From Methylobacter sp. (GTDB lineage: Bacteria > Pseudomonadota > Gammaproteobacteria > Methylococcales > Methylomonadaceae), in the NCBI RefSeq assembly GCF_004322395.1, contig NZ_SCTW01000156.1:1-41239 (forward strand): a stretch of DNA of 41,239 bases, read 5' to 3'. Below the pieces are notes generated by a model. That model saw nothing but the letters and a program-made list of their open reading frames with translations, was not told where the DNA came from and searched no databases. The translations under genes were made by a program, and so were the position numbers. Below, piece by piece: positions 33,248-41,209 of this stretch (position 1 is the first letter of the stretch; each line of letters opens with the position of its first letter).

Positions 33248-34882
33248 TTAGACCTCCGCCCAGTCAGCCATGACTCCGATGACCGTGTTGTTGGCGTCCA
33301 TCTGTGCTGTGATGAGGATGTCGTTGCCGGGTTCCAGGATCGGTGCCAAGTCGAAGTCGATGTGGTCGATGAAAGCGTTCGTACCCCTGCCGACGAAGAT
33401 GTGGCCGAACTTCGTGCCGTTCACTGAGATAGTCGGTAACGTGAAGGACTGCATGATTGAGACAGGCGGCGAAGCAGTGATCCTGTAAGATGTGATCGGA
33501 GAAGCCGTACCAACTGCTGTGACAGTCGGTCTCGCGTAGATCCTGATGACTCCGCTAACCGTACCAGTGTTCGCGACGATTGGTCTGAGGTCGTTGAGCC
33601 TGATGTTCTTGCCAGACCCAGCTGGGTTCCGGATGAGCATGTAAGGAGTTTCTACGTTGGCTGTCGGGATGTTGACTTCACCGTTCGTGAAGAACATCTG
33701 ATTGGCCTCAGCGAGCCTAGCCTCGACGTTAGTGGCCGCGACCAAAATCTGGTCGTGCCCAAGTATCGACTCAGCGTGCATCTGGACGTACGTCCCATCA
33801 GACTTATGTCCGAGGATCGTCGCTTGGACGAGCTGAGCAAAGTTTTCCTGCGTGACTGTCTGCTTGATCGGCTTCGTGATGAGCCCGTTCCCACTCAGGT
33901 GGTAGACGACACCGAGCCTGAAAGAGACTTGTGGGGCCGCTCCGTTTGTGTAGACGACTCTGAAGAACCTCGCCCTCGGTGTGATCGCGAAGGCCCTGCC
34001 AACGCCAGCAAGCACGCTGGTCATCTCGGTCCTGTCGACATCGACACCGTTGTGAGACCACTGAAATGAAAGACCGTCGGTCGCAGAAGCGACGTCGGAG
34101 ATGACAGAGAGCGTCAAGAATGCGTAGTCCTTGACCTCCTCGAAGGCGCCTGTGAAAACAGCCGCGGCAGCGAGTAGTGCTGTAGAAGAATTGCCGGTAG
34201 AGACGACACCAGGCTTCGTTATCGGGATTGCGCTCTGATCGCTGGGCAAGACAACAGGCGTCGAGGCCACCATCGCCTTCTGACCAAGCGTGTTGATCCT
34301 GCCTGTGAAGGTCGAGTCTGCCAGCAGCAGGTCAGCTCTCGTCTTCAGAGCGGCGAGAGTCGACTCAGTCGCGAGCAGATCAGCTCTGGCTTTGAGAGCA
34401 GCCAGAGTCACCTCTGACGCTCTCGTGTTGAGCGACACGTCCAGGTTGTCCGTCTTGATCTGGATCAGAAGTAGAGTCGCCTCTGTCGCCAAGAGGTCAG
34501 CTCTAGCCTTGAGCGCGGCCAGTGTCGACTCAGTGGCCAGGAGGTCTGCCCTAGCCTTCAGAGCTGCGAGCGTTGCCTCCGTCGCTGCACCCGCTGGCAG
34601 CGGTAGCTCGTTCGCAGTGATGAGGACAGCGTACTCTCCGCCTGACTGCTTGACCTTGGTACGGACGTTCGTGTCGCCGTCCTTGATCTCGACGGCACCG
34701 ATCTGGATGTCTGAGACTGTCAGGTCAGCTGCGATGTAGAGCGTGTAGGTGCCGTCGCCGTTGTCGATGACCCTGAGGGGCTTCATGTTGCCCAGCAGGT
34801 CTGTGCCGATCAGCGGCGGCGCTGGGACGAGGTTAGCGTCCTGCGGGCAGTGCTGCTTCTTGAATTCGTCTTCGAAGCTCAA
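33248..34882 (-). CDS. Repeat-bearing fibre-like virion protein, 544 aa
   Basis: The TTG at 34882 follows GTGAGG. An N-terminal domain (1-95) with DGTYTLYIAADLTVSD is followed by a 16-residue repeat, T-E-x-T-L-A-A-L-K-x-R-A-D-L-L-A, at about 101-186, likely a trimeric coiled coil, then VVLPSDQSAIPIT, a string common in phage virion proteins, and a 330-residue beta-rich C-terminal part (HGVDVD... to VMADWAEV) that could be a receptor- or capsid-binding head. The repeat and VVLPSDQS motif are seen; the fibre role is inferred. Confidence 0.85.
   Translation of the reverse strand: MSFEDEFKKQHCPQDANLVPAPPLIGTDLLGNMKPLRVIDNGDGTYTLYIAADLTVSDIQIGAVEIKDGDTNVRTKVKQSGGEYAVLITANELPLPAGAATEATLAALKARADLLATESTLAALKARADLLATEATLLLIQIKTDNLDVSLNTRASEVTLAALKARADLLATESTLAALKTRADLLLADSTFTGRINTLGQKAMVASTPVVLPSDQSAIPITKPGVVSTGNSSTALLAAAAVFTGAFEEVKDYAFLTLSVISDVASATDGLSFQWSHNGVDVDRTEMTSVLAGVGRAFAITPRARFFRVVYTNGAAPQVSFRLGVVYHLSGNGLITKPIKQTVTQENFAQLVQATILGHKSDGTYVQMHAESILGHDQILVAATNVEARLAEANQMFFTNGEVNIPTANVETPYMLIRNPAGSGKNIRLNDLRPIVANTGTVSGVIRIYARPTVTAVGTASPITSYRITASPPVSIMQSFTLPTISVNGTKFGHIFVGRGTNAFIDHIDFDLAPILEPGNDILITAQMDANNTVIGVMADWAEV
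34313..34582 (-). repeat. Tandem 48-bp coding repeats inside the fibre-like gene
   Basis: Four good copies and one degenerate copy of a 16-codon unit encoding T-E-x-T-L-A-A-L-K-x-R-A-D-L-L, with a diverged segment (ATLLLIQIKTDNLDV) between copies two and three. Copy-number change by recombination here would lengthen or shorten the shaft without altering the ends. Confidence 0.85.
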
Positions 34883-34883
34883 G

Positions 34884-35096
34884 TCAGCGCCTCACTCTCG
34901 TCCACTTGCTGTTGACAGCGATCGACGTCGCCACGTCGTCCTGCTTGGGGAAGACCTCGTGGCTGCCGGTCTCCACAGCGTCCTCCTTCACGTCGCGGTG
35001 CCTCACAGAAGGAGACTGCGTGCGGCGTGGCTTGCTGCGGACCTCTTCCTGAGAGCTGGCAGGAGAGTCACCACCGAGCGTGCTGTCTGTGTCCAC
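34884..35096 (-). CDS. Hypothetical acidic/polar protein, 70 aa
   Basis: A GTG at 35096 lies just after the upstream TGA. Ser/Asp/Arg-rich and low-complexity (TLGGDSPASSQEEVRSKPRR), probably disordered. Ends two bases before the TTG of the fibre-like gene. No family recognised. Confidence 0.7.
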   Translation of the reverse strand: MDTDSTLGGDSPASSQEEVRSKPRRTQSPSVRHRDVKEDAVETGSHEVFPKQDDVATSIAVNSKWTRVRR

Positions 35097-35098
35097 TG

Positions 35099-35290
35099 TC
35101 AGGCCTCCAGCTCAGCGAGCGCCTTCTGGACAGCTTGCCTGACCCTCCTGGCCCTCTCCTTCTCAGCCTCGCTCTTGGACTTCATGAGCGTCTGAGTGAG
35201 GATGCGGTCAGCACCAGCGAGCCTGGCCTTGACGACTTTGAGGCCGAAGCCTGACGCTGCTGCGAAGGCGACGTTGTCCTTGTAGCTCAC
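35099..35290 (-). CDS. Hypothetical basic helical protein, 63 aa
   Basis: A GTG at 35290 overlaps the upstream TGA. A glycine/alanine start (DNVAFAAASGFGLKVVKARL) and a Lys/Arg/Glu coiled-coil tail (KSKSEAEKERARRVRQAVQ). No family recognised. Confidence 0.75.
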   Translation of the reverse strand: MSYKDNVAFAAASGFGLKVVKARLAGADRILTQTLMKSKSEAEKERARRVRQAVQKALAELEA

Positions 35291-37449
35291 TCTGCCTCGC
35301 CGCCGGCTGCGAGAGCGTCGTCGAGCTCAGCGTCCACATCCTTGAGCTCGGACAAATAGACCTCCATCCAGGACAGAGCGGGTTTGGCGACAGACATGGC
35401 GAAGTCTTTGATCTTGGCCCAGAACTTCTTGACCTCTCCAGCGAACTTCTTCGCCGTGCTCTCGTCGGACGCGTAGCGGTAGGAGCCCTTCCTGTCTCCA
35501 GCGAGCTCCTCAGTCTTCTCTTCGATCTCCTCTCTGACCTCAGGGACGCCGGGGCCCTCTTTGGGGATGCTGGCGCTGAAGGACTCTGCGACTTCGGAGA
35601 TCACGTAGAGCTGCTTGTGGAGCTTGTCGAACTGCTTCTCGCTGCCCTTCTTGATGATCTTCTGGATGTCCTTCATGACGGTCTCGAGCTGCTCTGCGTT
35701 CGCAGCCGTGACTCTCTCGTGCGCGTTGCGCAGCTTGAACTCGATGCCGCCGACGATCTTCTCCTGCTCGTCCAGAGTGTTGAGCAGGGCCTTGACCTTG
35801 TCCTCGACGAGAGCGGCCTTGTCCTGCAGGCCTGCGAGGCCGAGAGCTTCCTTGAGCTCAGCCTCGTAGTTGCGGAGCTCTCTCCTGATCGCCTCCTTGG
35901 CGATGAGGGACTGGCTGACGATGGCTGCTGCTGTCCTGAGCTCGCCTTCGATCTTGGCCTTCTTCTCGGGGGAGAGAGACTTGGCAGCCTTCTCCCTCTT
36001 CTTGCCAGCCTCGTCCTTGGCCTCGACCCTGTGGGAGTAGACTGACTCGTGAGGACCTGCGCTCGGCATCTGGTTCGTGTCGATCATCGGCTGTGCCCCG
36101 AGGGGGTCCATGATGGCCGAGGTGCCCTGCTCAGACGGTTCTGCCTTCCAGCCGCAGCCGGGGCAGCCAGTGTCGGACTCGTCTGTCGTGAAGTCGTACG
36201 GTGCTGCGACGTCGATCGACTTGTGGAAGCCGCAGCTCGGGCAGGTCTCCGAGTCGTCGTGCGGCTGGATGTCGCCGACGCCCATCTCCCAGGTCATGTC
36301 GGCGAGCACTGCGAAGCTGCCGGCGGCGTTGGCGTGCTCCATCATGCAGGCTGCGGCTTCGTAATCCAGCCTCTTGCTCAGCCTGACGAGGTACTCAGCG
36401 GCCTCGACGACCGTGGCTGCGTAGATGGGGCAGCGGAGCTTGGCGGACTCGATCTTCCACTCGTGCTCTTTGTCCTTTGAGACCCTGAGCCAGGACTTGA
36501 CGATCTTGGCCTTAGGTGCTTCGTCGTCGGCCTTCTCGAGCTCCTTGCCGTCGGTCGTCTTGTAGTCCGGCTTCTCAGTGTTGTCGGCGCCGGCCTCGAG
36601 GTCTGTGATCTGGTACTCGAAGGTGAGTGGAGCTTCGGACCTGAGCTTCTCTGCCTCAGCTTCTGCGTCCTCCTTCGTTGCGAACTCCTTCTTGTCGACG
36701 TAGGACTTGGTCTCTGGATCGAGGACGTCGAGCCTCCAACGCTTGTTGGCTGAGGCTCTCTTCTGTTCGGAGAAGTCGAAGTCCCACTCGTTCATGCCCG
36801 AGTCCCAGCGGACCTTGTGCTGGCGGCCGCAGCCGGGGCAGGTCAGCATCGTCGGCTCGCCGGTCTTTGCTTCTTCTGTGAGGCCGAACTCCTTCTCCTG
36901 GGCCGAGAGGTCGCATCCGGGGCAGATGAGCTCTGTGTCGAACCAGCGCTGGTTACCGCCCTCCTGGCAGGCCTCGCACAGCTTGGGAGTCTTGCCGGCG
37001 ACCATGTCCGGGGTCATGAGGCCGACCCTCTCTCTGTCGTGGCACTTGGAGCACTCGAAGGACTCGATCTCTTCGTCGTCGCCCTGATCAGATGCTTCTG
37101 CGTAGATCTTCTTGACCTCGGCCATGCCGAGCTCAGCCGGAGCTTTCCAGGCCTTCTTGACGAACTTGGCCTGCTCTTCCAGGTCAGCTGCGAGGGATCT
37201 GACGCCCTCCAGCTCAGTGCTGACCTCTTCCCTCTCGATCGAGTCCTCTGGATGTGACTCGAGCTCGGCCTCGAGCGCTGCGATGCGCTCTGTGTAGACG
37301 CCCTCGAGCTTCGCGTACGTGCTGCAGAAGCGGCTGAGAGCCTTGACCTGGCCTGAGACGTCGACGCCGCGTTCAGTCAGCGACGAGACCACCGTGAAAG
37401 CGTTCTCGAGCGCTGCCCTCGCTTCGATCGACTTGGAGAAGTAAGTCAT
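35287..37449 (-). CDS. Coiled-coil protein with internal zinc ribbons, 720 aa
   Basis: The ATG at 37449 follows AGGGGG. N-terminal coiled coil (residues about 1-115); zinc-knuckle pairs C133-C136/C158-C161, C176-C179/C204-C207, and later C403-C406/C429-C432; an acidic region between (KADDEAPKAK); a second long coiled coil (about 480-630) with KKREKAAKSLSPEKKAKIEG; and an acidic C-terminal tail. First gene of the structural chain, divergent from tRNA-Arg and near the packaging module. The size, coils and position suggest a head-interior, scaffold-like or chaperone role, but the embedded ribbons are unusual for those classes. Unnamed. Confidence 0.85.
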   Translation of the reverse strand: MTYFSKSIEARAALENAFTVVSSLTERGVDVSGQVKALSRFCSTYAKLEGVYTERIAALEAELESHPEDSIEREEVSTELEGVRSLAADLEEQAKFVKKAWKAPAELGMAEVKKIYAEASDQGDDEEIESFECSKCHDRERVGLMTPDMVAGKTPKLCEACQEGGNQRWFDTELICPGCDLSAQEKEFGLTEEAKTGEPTMLTCPGCGRQHKVRWDSGMNEWDFDFSEQKRASANKRWRLDVLDPETKSYVDKKEFATKEDAEAEAEKLRSEAPLTFEYQITDLEAGADNTEKPDYKTTDGKELEKADDEAPKAKIVKSWLRVSKDKEHEWKIESAKLRCPIYAATVVEAAEYLVRLSKRLDYEAAACMMEHANAAGSFAVLADMTWEMGVGDIQPHDDSETCPSCGFHKSIDVAAPYDFTTDESDTGCPGCGWKAEPSEQGTSAIMDPLGAQPMIDTNQMPSAGPHESVYSHRVEAKDEAGKKREKAAKSLSPEKKAKIEGELRTAAAIVSQSLIAKEAIRRELRNYEAELKEALGLAGLQDKAALVEDKVKALLNTLDEQEKIVGGIEFKLRNAHERVTAANAEQLETVMKDIQKIIKKGSEKQFDKLHKQLYVISEVAESFSASIPKEGPGVPEVREEIEEKTEELAGDRKGSYRYASDESTAKKFAGEVKKFWAKIKDFAMSVAKPALSWMEVYLSELKDVDAELDDALAAGGEAE

Positions 37450-37561
37450 CCCTGTGTCCCCCTTGAGACGCGTGTGAGCAGAGCTCTCGGCCCTGTCTCA
37501 GAACGATTAATCCTGACGACCGGCCGACAGGAACCCAGATTTGGACGCTATTAATGAAGAC
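37450..37561. promoter_or_regulatory. Divergent intergenic region
   Basis: 112 bases between a minus-strand gene and a plus-strand tRNA. On the plus strand TATTAA at 37549-37554 lies 7 bases before the tRNA 5' end, with TTGGAC just upstream; on the minus strand GATTAATCG is the best -10-like match before the 720-residue gene. GGCCGG near 37520-37530 is shared with the promoter family. No copy fits the CCGCCGG spacing, so these are tentative promoters. Confidence 0.35.
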
Positions 37562-37636
37562 GCCCTCGTCGTCTAACGGATAAGGCTCCGGTTTCCTAAA
37601 CCGAAAATAGAGGTTCGATTCCTCTCGAGGGCACCA
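37562..37636 (+). tRNA. tRNA-Arg (anticodon CCU), CCA encoded
   Basis: Acceptor GCCCTCG/CGAGGGC is perfect; T arm AGAGG/CCTCT with loop TTCGATT; D arm GTCT/AGGC; anticodon stem CCGGT/ACCGA (one mismatch) with loop TTCCTAA, anticodon CCT, reading AGG. Discriminator A and encoded CCA at 37634-37636. It is the only plus-strand RNA in the window and precedes the DUF4326 gene by five bases. Confidence 0.95.
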
Positions 37637-37641
37637 CTTTC

Positions 37642-37920
37642 ATGACACAGGTCGTCAACATCAAGTTCGGCAAGGACTACGACGTGCTCATCACACGTCC
37701 AGGGCCGTGGGGCAATCCTTGGAGCCACCTGCCATGGTGGCCACCACACATGCGAACGAAGACACGGCGTGATAGTATCGAGAAATTTAGAAGATACTTG
37801 CTCTCCAATCCAGACCTGATCGAGAAAGGTAGAAGATATTTGAAGGGCAAGGTGCTTGGTTGTGTCTGCCGACCAGAGGAATGCCACGGAGACGTCTGGG
37901 CCGAAGTGCTTGACGCCTAA
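37642..37920 (+). CDS. DUF4326-family protein, 92 aa
   Basis: The ATG at 37642 has no Shine-Dalgarno; only CTTTC separates it from the tRNA CCA end. VVNIKFGKDYDVLITRPGPW, WGNPWSHLP and KGKVLGCVCRPEECHGDVWA are the diagnostic DUF4326 motifs ('V.N......DVyIGRP...GNPf' and 'LKGKvLGCwCkP..CHGDvLa'), with conserved Cys, His and Asp. No biochemical function is established. It is the only plus-strand protein and has more A/T-rich codons (GATAGTATCGAGAAATTTAG) than its neighbours, consistent with a separately acquired cassette. Confidence 0.9.
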   Translation: MTQVVNIKFGKDYDVLITRPGPWGNPWSHLPWWPPHMRTKTRRDSIEKFRRYLLSNPDLIEKGRRYLKGKVLGCVCRPEECHGDVWAEVLDA

Positions 37921-38144
37921 CGTTTCCGCTTCTGCAGCTCCGTGTTCAGGTCGTTGCAGAGATCGATCTGGACGTGCATGAGGTTGTTCTGCATCCTGAG
38001 CCGCATGAGCTCTCCGTAGGCGAACTCGCACTTCGGTACCATGTCCATGCACATCGGCACGATCGTCCTGCATTCCCTGATCTCAGCTGTGCTCGCACAC
38101 GCGAACATCCTCGTGCAGAGCAGGAGCGGCAGTAGCCTCTTCAT
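37917..38144 (-). CDS. Small secreted or lipid-anchored protein, 75 aa
   Basis: The ATG at 38144 follows GGAGG; an upstream GTG at 38150 would overlap it. A hydrophobic N-terminus (MKRLLPLLLCTRMFACAST) suggests export; the lipobox is weak. The mature part has several Cys (CRTIVPMCMDMVPKC) and Met. It ends convergently with the plus-strand DUF4326 gene, overlapping by three bases. Could be spanin-like, but the partner is not visible. Confidence 0.7.
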   Translation of the reverse strand: MKRLLPLLLCTRMFACASTAEIRECRTIVPMCMDMVPKCEFAYGELMRLRMQNNLMHVQIDLCNDLNTELQKRKR

Positions 38145-38146
38145 GT

Positions 38147-39916
38147 TCACCTCCGGAAGCTGAAACCGTCTGCATTGTCGGCAGAGAAGCCGGCTCCGCC
38201 CTCGATCACTTCGCCGTCGCCACCCATGTCGATGTTGGACTCAACCATCTCACCTTCGTCAGGGCTCGAGACCTTCTTCTTGTCGCCATCAGACAGAATC
38301 TTGATGGCTGCGAACGTAGTCACAGAGTAGTCGTTGTGCTCACCTGGTGGGTGATCAGAGCCGTCCTCCTTCGTGCGCCTGAGCCTCTTGAGCTCTAGGA
38401 TCTGAGCCGGATCGTCGATGAGGTGTACGTTGCCAGAGTAGAGCCTGACCCTCGCGTCGCGGTGGTCCTGAGGAGTGAGCCTGTGCGTGAGCGTCTTGAA
38501 GCCCTTCTTCTCTAGGCTCTGCAGCATCTGAGGGCTGTTCCACTGGTCTGCCGTGACGATGTCGATCGGCAGCTTGTAGTGGACGCTCAGTGCTGTGATG
38601 AAGGCCTCGATGTCGTTGATGTCGACGATGAGGTTCTTGTCTTTGCTGGGGATCCACCTCGTGACGAAGTCCTGGTACAAGTGGTCCTGGAATCCACCGT
38701 CCGGCAAGTACAACCTCTCCTTGTGCCAGATCGCCAGAGCGGCTGGGTCACCGCTCAAGCCGAGGTCTGCGATGACTGCGTACCTGTTCTGTGTCACACC
38801 GAAGTTGGCGGACATGATCCTCTTGCAGACGTACTTGCCATCCCTGACCCAGTCGTCGCTCTTGATGATCGGCGTCACACCACCGACGCACGAGTCGAGC
38901 CGCTCCGGCTCTGTGAAGAACGGGTCGTCGGACTCACCCGGCACGCAGCAGTACATACGCAGCATCGTCTCCGGATCCTTCTCGAAAGACTTGAGGTACT
39001 CGAGCGGGATGCGGATGTTGCGGTACTCTGCCCACTTGCCTGAGAAGCAGCGCTCAGGCTTGACCTCCCAGGTCATCGCGATGTCGGTGTACACGTCGAG
39101 GTCAGCCTCGTACTGCTCCCTGTACCTCTCGATCGCGTCACCCTTGTAACGAGGGAAGCTGATCAGGAAGCCCTTGAACTTGCTGCCGAAGCGTGACTCA
39201 GAAGAGGTCTTGAGCGTCTCGAAGATCTTGTCAGCGTTGTGCGTCTTGTTCTTGTCCTGGAAGGCTGCGAACTCGTCGCAGACCCACAGGAGTGGGTTCA
39301 GACCTTCGAAGCTCTCCTGCTGGCTGTGCATCGAGAAGGCTCTGATGCCCTTCGGGAAGAAGACGCTGTTCTGGTTGATCGTGACCCAGTCGCCCCAGAT
39401 GTAGTCGTCGGAAGGGCCTGAGTACTTGCCGCTGACCTTGAACTTGTAAGTCTTCTTCAGCCAGCGCCAGTTCAGGACTGCCGTCTTGAGCTTGTCGAAG
39501 AAGACCCTGTTCGCCTGCCCTGCGGACCAGGCGATGTTGACGCAGTCGATCTTGTCGGTCGCGCTGATGCCAGGGAAGAGCGACTGTGGGTTCTTGAGGC
39601 ACATGAGGACGTACTCGACGTAGAGCACCATGTGCACGCTGACCGTGTCCTTGCCAGAGCCCTTGCCCCACTCGAGGACTGCGAGCCAGTGGTCGCTGTC
39701 GAAGATCTTCTTGGGGTCCTCGCCGAGCATGAAGTCAGGCACAGCGTACTGGCGAGCGCTGTACTCAGGGAAAGCCATGTGGTCTGACGACGTGAGGAAC
39801 TCTCTGAACGTTACCGGCTCGTGCTCCCAGACCTCGACTGGCGCTCCGCTCGACTCCTTGGTTGCCTGCACCGCTTCCGAGTCCAGCATCCTCTCGAGGT
39901 CTTGGAAGTCGCTCAC
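38147..39916 (-). CDS. terL: Terminase large subunit
   Basis: The GTG at 39916 overlaps the upstream TGA behind AGGAAG. ATPase: Walker A-type loop GKGSGKDT (84-91), Walker B LLWVCDEF (209-216, D214/E215), coupling motif LISFPR (251-256). RNase H-like nuclease: acidic residues D384 (VIADLG), D457 (TADQW) and D529 (HNDYS). 589 residues is typical. It packages DNA into proheads by ATP hydrolysis and cuts it. The GKGSGKD loop is a variant used by a subset of phage terminases. Neighbours supply TerS and small proteins. Confidence 0.95.
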   Translation of the reverse strand: MSDFQDLERMLDSEAVQATKESSGAPVEVWEHEPVTFREFLTSSDHMAFPEYSARQYAVPDFMLGEDPKKIFDSDHWLAVLEWGKGSGKDTVSVHMVLYVEYVLMCLKNPQSLFPGISATDKIDCVNIAWSAGQANRVFFDKLKTAVLNWRWLKKTYKFKVSGKYSGPSDDYIWGDWVTINQNSVFFPKGIRAFSMHSQQESFEGLNPLLWVCDEFAAFQDKNKTHNADKIFETLKTSSESRFGSKFKGFLISFPRYKGDAIERYREQYEADLDVYTDIAMTWEVKPERCFSGKWAEYRNIRIPLEYLKSFEKDPETMLRMYCCVPGESDDPFFTEPERLDSCVGGVTPIIKSDDWVRDGKYVCKRIMSANFGVTQNRYAVIADLGLSGDPAALAIWHKERLYLPDGGFQDHLYQDFVTRWIPSKDKNLIVDINDIEAFITALSVHYKLPIDIVTADQWNSPQMLQSLEKKGFKTLTHRLTPQDHRDARVRLYSGNVHLIDDPAQILELKRLRRTKEDGSDHPPGEHNDYSVTTFAAIKILSDGDKKKVSSPDEGEMVESNIDMGGDGEVIEGGAGFSADNADGFSFRR

Positions 39917-40119
39917 TTGATCTTCCTGAACTTCACCTTCACGCTCGAGCTCCTGTGCAGCGGTATCTCGAGGTCCTGCCCCTCCTCGATCCTGCAGCAC
40001 TCGAGGAAGTACTCAGCGCCCCTCTTGACGACCTTGCCGCGCTTCTGGTACTTGGTGCCCGTCTCGACGTCAGTGAAGACGGCGATGACCTTCTTGCCGA
40101 GCAGCGCAGCTGTCTTCAG
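39913..40119 (-). CDS. 68-aa protein with a CTG start codon, between TerS and TerL
   Basis: An open frame starts at CTG 40119, overlapping the TerS-candidate stop as CTGA behind GAGGAGG with 7-nt spacing, and ends in a TGA that overlaps the TerL GTG. An in-frame TGA just upstream excludes a longer start. The protein is basic and beta-rich (LLGKKVIAVFTDVETGTKYQ, LEIPLHRSSSVKVKFRKIK). Its tight fit between two packaging genes suggests a packaging accessory role. CTG initiation is inferred. Confidence 0.75.
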   Translation of the reverse strand: MKTAALLGKKVIAVFTDVETGTKYQKRGKVVKRGAEYFLECCRIEEGQDLEIPLHRSSSVKVKFRKIK

Positions 40120-40904
40120 ATCGCGTCCTCCTCACCGACGCTGATCTCAGAGTCAGACATCTCAGTGAGCGCCTTGATCATCTCTGTCTTGAACTCTTTG
40201 ATCGCCAGCTCCTTCTTCTCTGTCGGGATGTGCACGACGAGCTTCTCCATGGCCGACTTGGAGACGGTGATCGCTGTGCGCTCGATCAGCTTCTTGATCT
40301 CGTACTTCGTGATCCAGCCCTCGACGTACTTGTAGTTCTCGTGCACGGACTGGTAGTACCTCTGCAGCACTCCTTCGAGGTCAGCTCTGATGCCGAACTT
40401 AGAGATGTTCTCGCGGAGCAGGGCGTCGAGGTACTTGAGAGAGCCTTGGACTCTCTTGCCAGACTCCTTCAGGATCTTGATGTCGTCCTGGCTCATGATC
40501 TGCTCGACCTCAGCAGACAGCTTCTGGATCTCGAGCACGATCACCTTCGCCAGGCTCTCCCTCTCCTGGGCAGCCTTGACGATCTTGATGCGTGACGAGA
40601 TCTCCTTCAACAGCTTACCGCGGCGAGTGATGACTGAGAGGACCTTGCCGAGCTGGCGGTCCTTGGTCTCCTTCTCCAGCTCGTCGATGATCTCCATCGC
40701 CTTCGCTTGCACGAGGTGGCTCTCGTTAGGGTTGCCACGGACCTCCTGCAGGAAGAGCGTGACGACCTTCTTGGACACGGTCCACTTCTTGTCGTCGCGG
40801 AACCACTTGTAGAGCATGTCGCGCGAGCAGCCGTCCTGCACCTTCTTGACGGCCTCGGCGTAGTACGGTGAAGAGGTGACCCTCTTCGTCGTGGTCATCG
40901 ACAT
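40116..40904 (-). CDS. Terminase small subunit candidate, 262 aa
   Basis: The ATG at 40904 follows the upstream TGA; a second ATG lies two codons in. An N-terminal segment (PYYAEAVKKVQDGCSRDMLY) has helix-turn-helix character, followed by long helices (EEIVKAAQERESLAKVIVLE-type) suited to a ring oligomer, as in small terminases that bind pac or cos DNA. The call rests on position one gene upstream of TerL and on fold pattern, not on a family match. Confidence 0.65.
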   Translation of the reverse strand: MSMTTTKRVTSSPYYAEAVKKVQDGCSRDMLYKWFRDDKKWTVSKKVVTLFLQEVRGNPNESHLVQAKAMEIIDELEKETKDRQLGKVLSVITRRGKLLKEISSRIKIVKAAQERESLAKVIVLEIQKLSAEVEQIMSQDDIKILKESGKRVQGSLKYLDALLRENISKFGIRADLEGVLQRYYQSVHENYKYVEGWITKYEIKKLIERTAITVSKSAMEKLVVHIPTEKKELAIKEFKTEMIKALTEMSDSEISVGEEDAI

Positions 40905-40905
40905 G

Positions 40906-41109
40906 TCAGCGCACCAGCCACTTGAGCCAACCGGGCGCGGTCTCCCACTTCGTGAGAGCCTGCTGGTAACCGTAGTAGAACGCCAGTACGACTGTCACCA
41001 GCAGACCTGCTGCCAGGAACAGCTTGGCGAACGAGAAGAGCCACATGCTGAACACGTCGACTACGGCGTCGAAGTCCTCAGCTGCCTTTTTGAACTTCAC
41101 CTTGTCCAT
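40906..41109 (-). CDS. Single-span membrane protein, 67 aa
   Basis: The ATG at 41109 follows GAAGGAGG. A charged N-terminus, then one long hydrophobic stretch (FAKLFLAAGLLVTVVLAFYY), then a basic C-terminus ending WLKWLVR. Membrane-inserted next to packaging genes; holin or accessory role cannot be decided. Confidence 0.75.
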   Translation of the reverse strand: MDKVKFKKAAEDFDAVVDVFSMWLFSFAKLFLAAGLLVTVVLAFYYGYQQALTKWETAPGWLKWLVR

Positions 41110-41209
41110 CTTTCTTCACCTCCTTCGGCTCCAGCGATGCGAGCTGAGCCGAGAAGATGTGGTCGATGGAGGGCTCTTCGACCTTCTTGACCTCCGCCTT
41201 CTTCTTCAT
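41078..41209 (-). CDS. Small charged protein, 43 aa
   Basis: The ATG at 41209 follows GGGGAGAA; the frame stops at 41078, about 30 bases inside the next gene. MKKKAEVKKVEEPSIDHIFS then EPKEVKKDGQ. It contains the ribosome-binding site of the membrane-protein gene. Function unknown. Confidence 0.65.
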   Translation of the reverse strand: MKKKAEVKKVEEPSIDHIFSAQLASLEPKEVKKDGQGEVQKGS

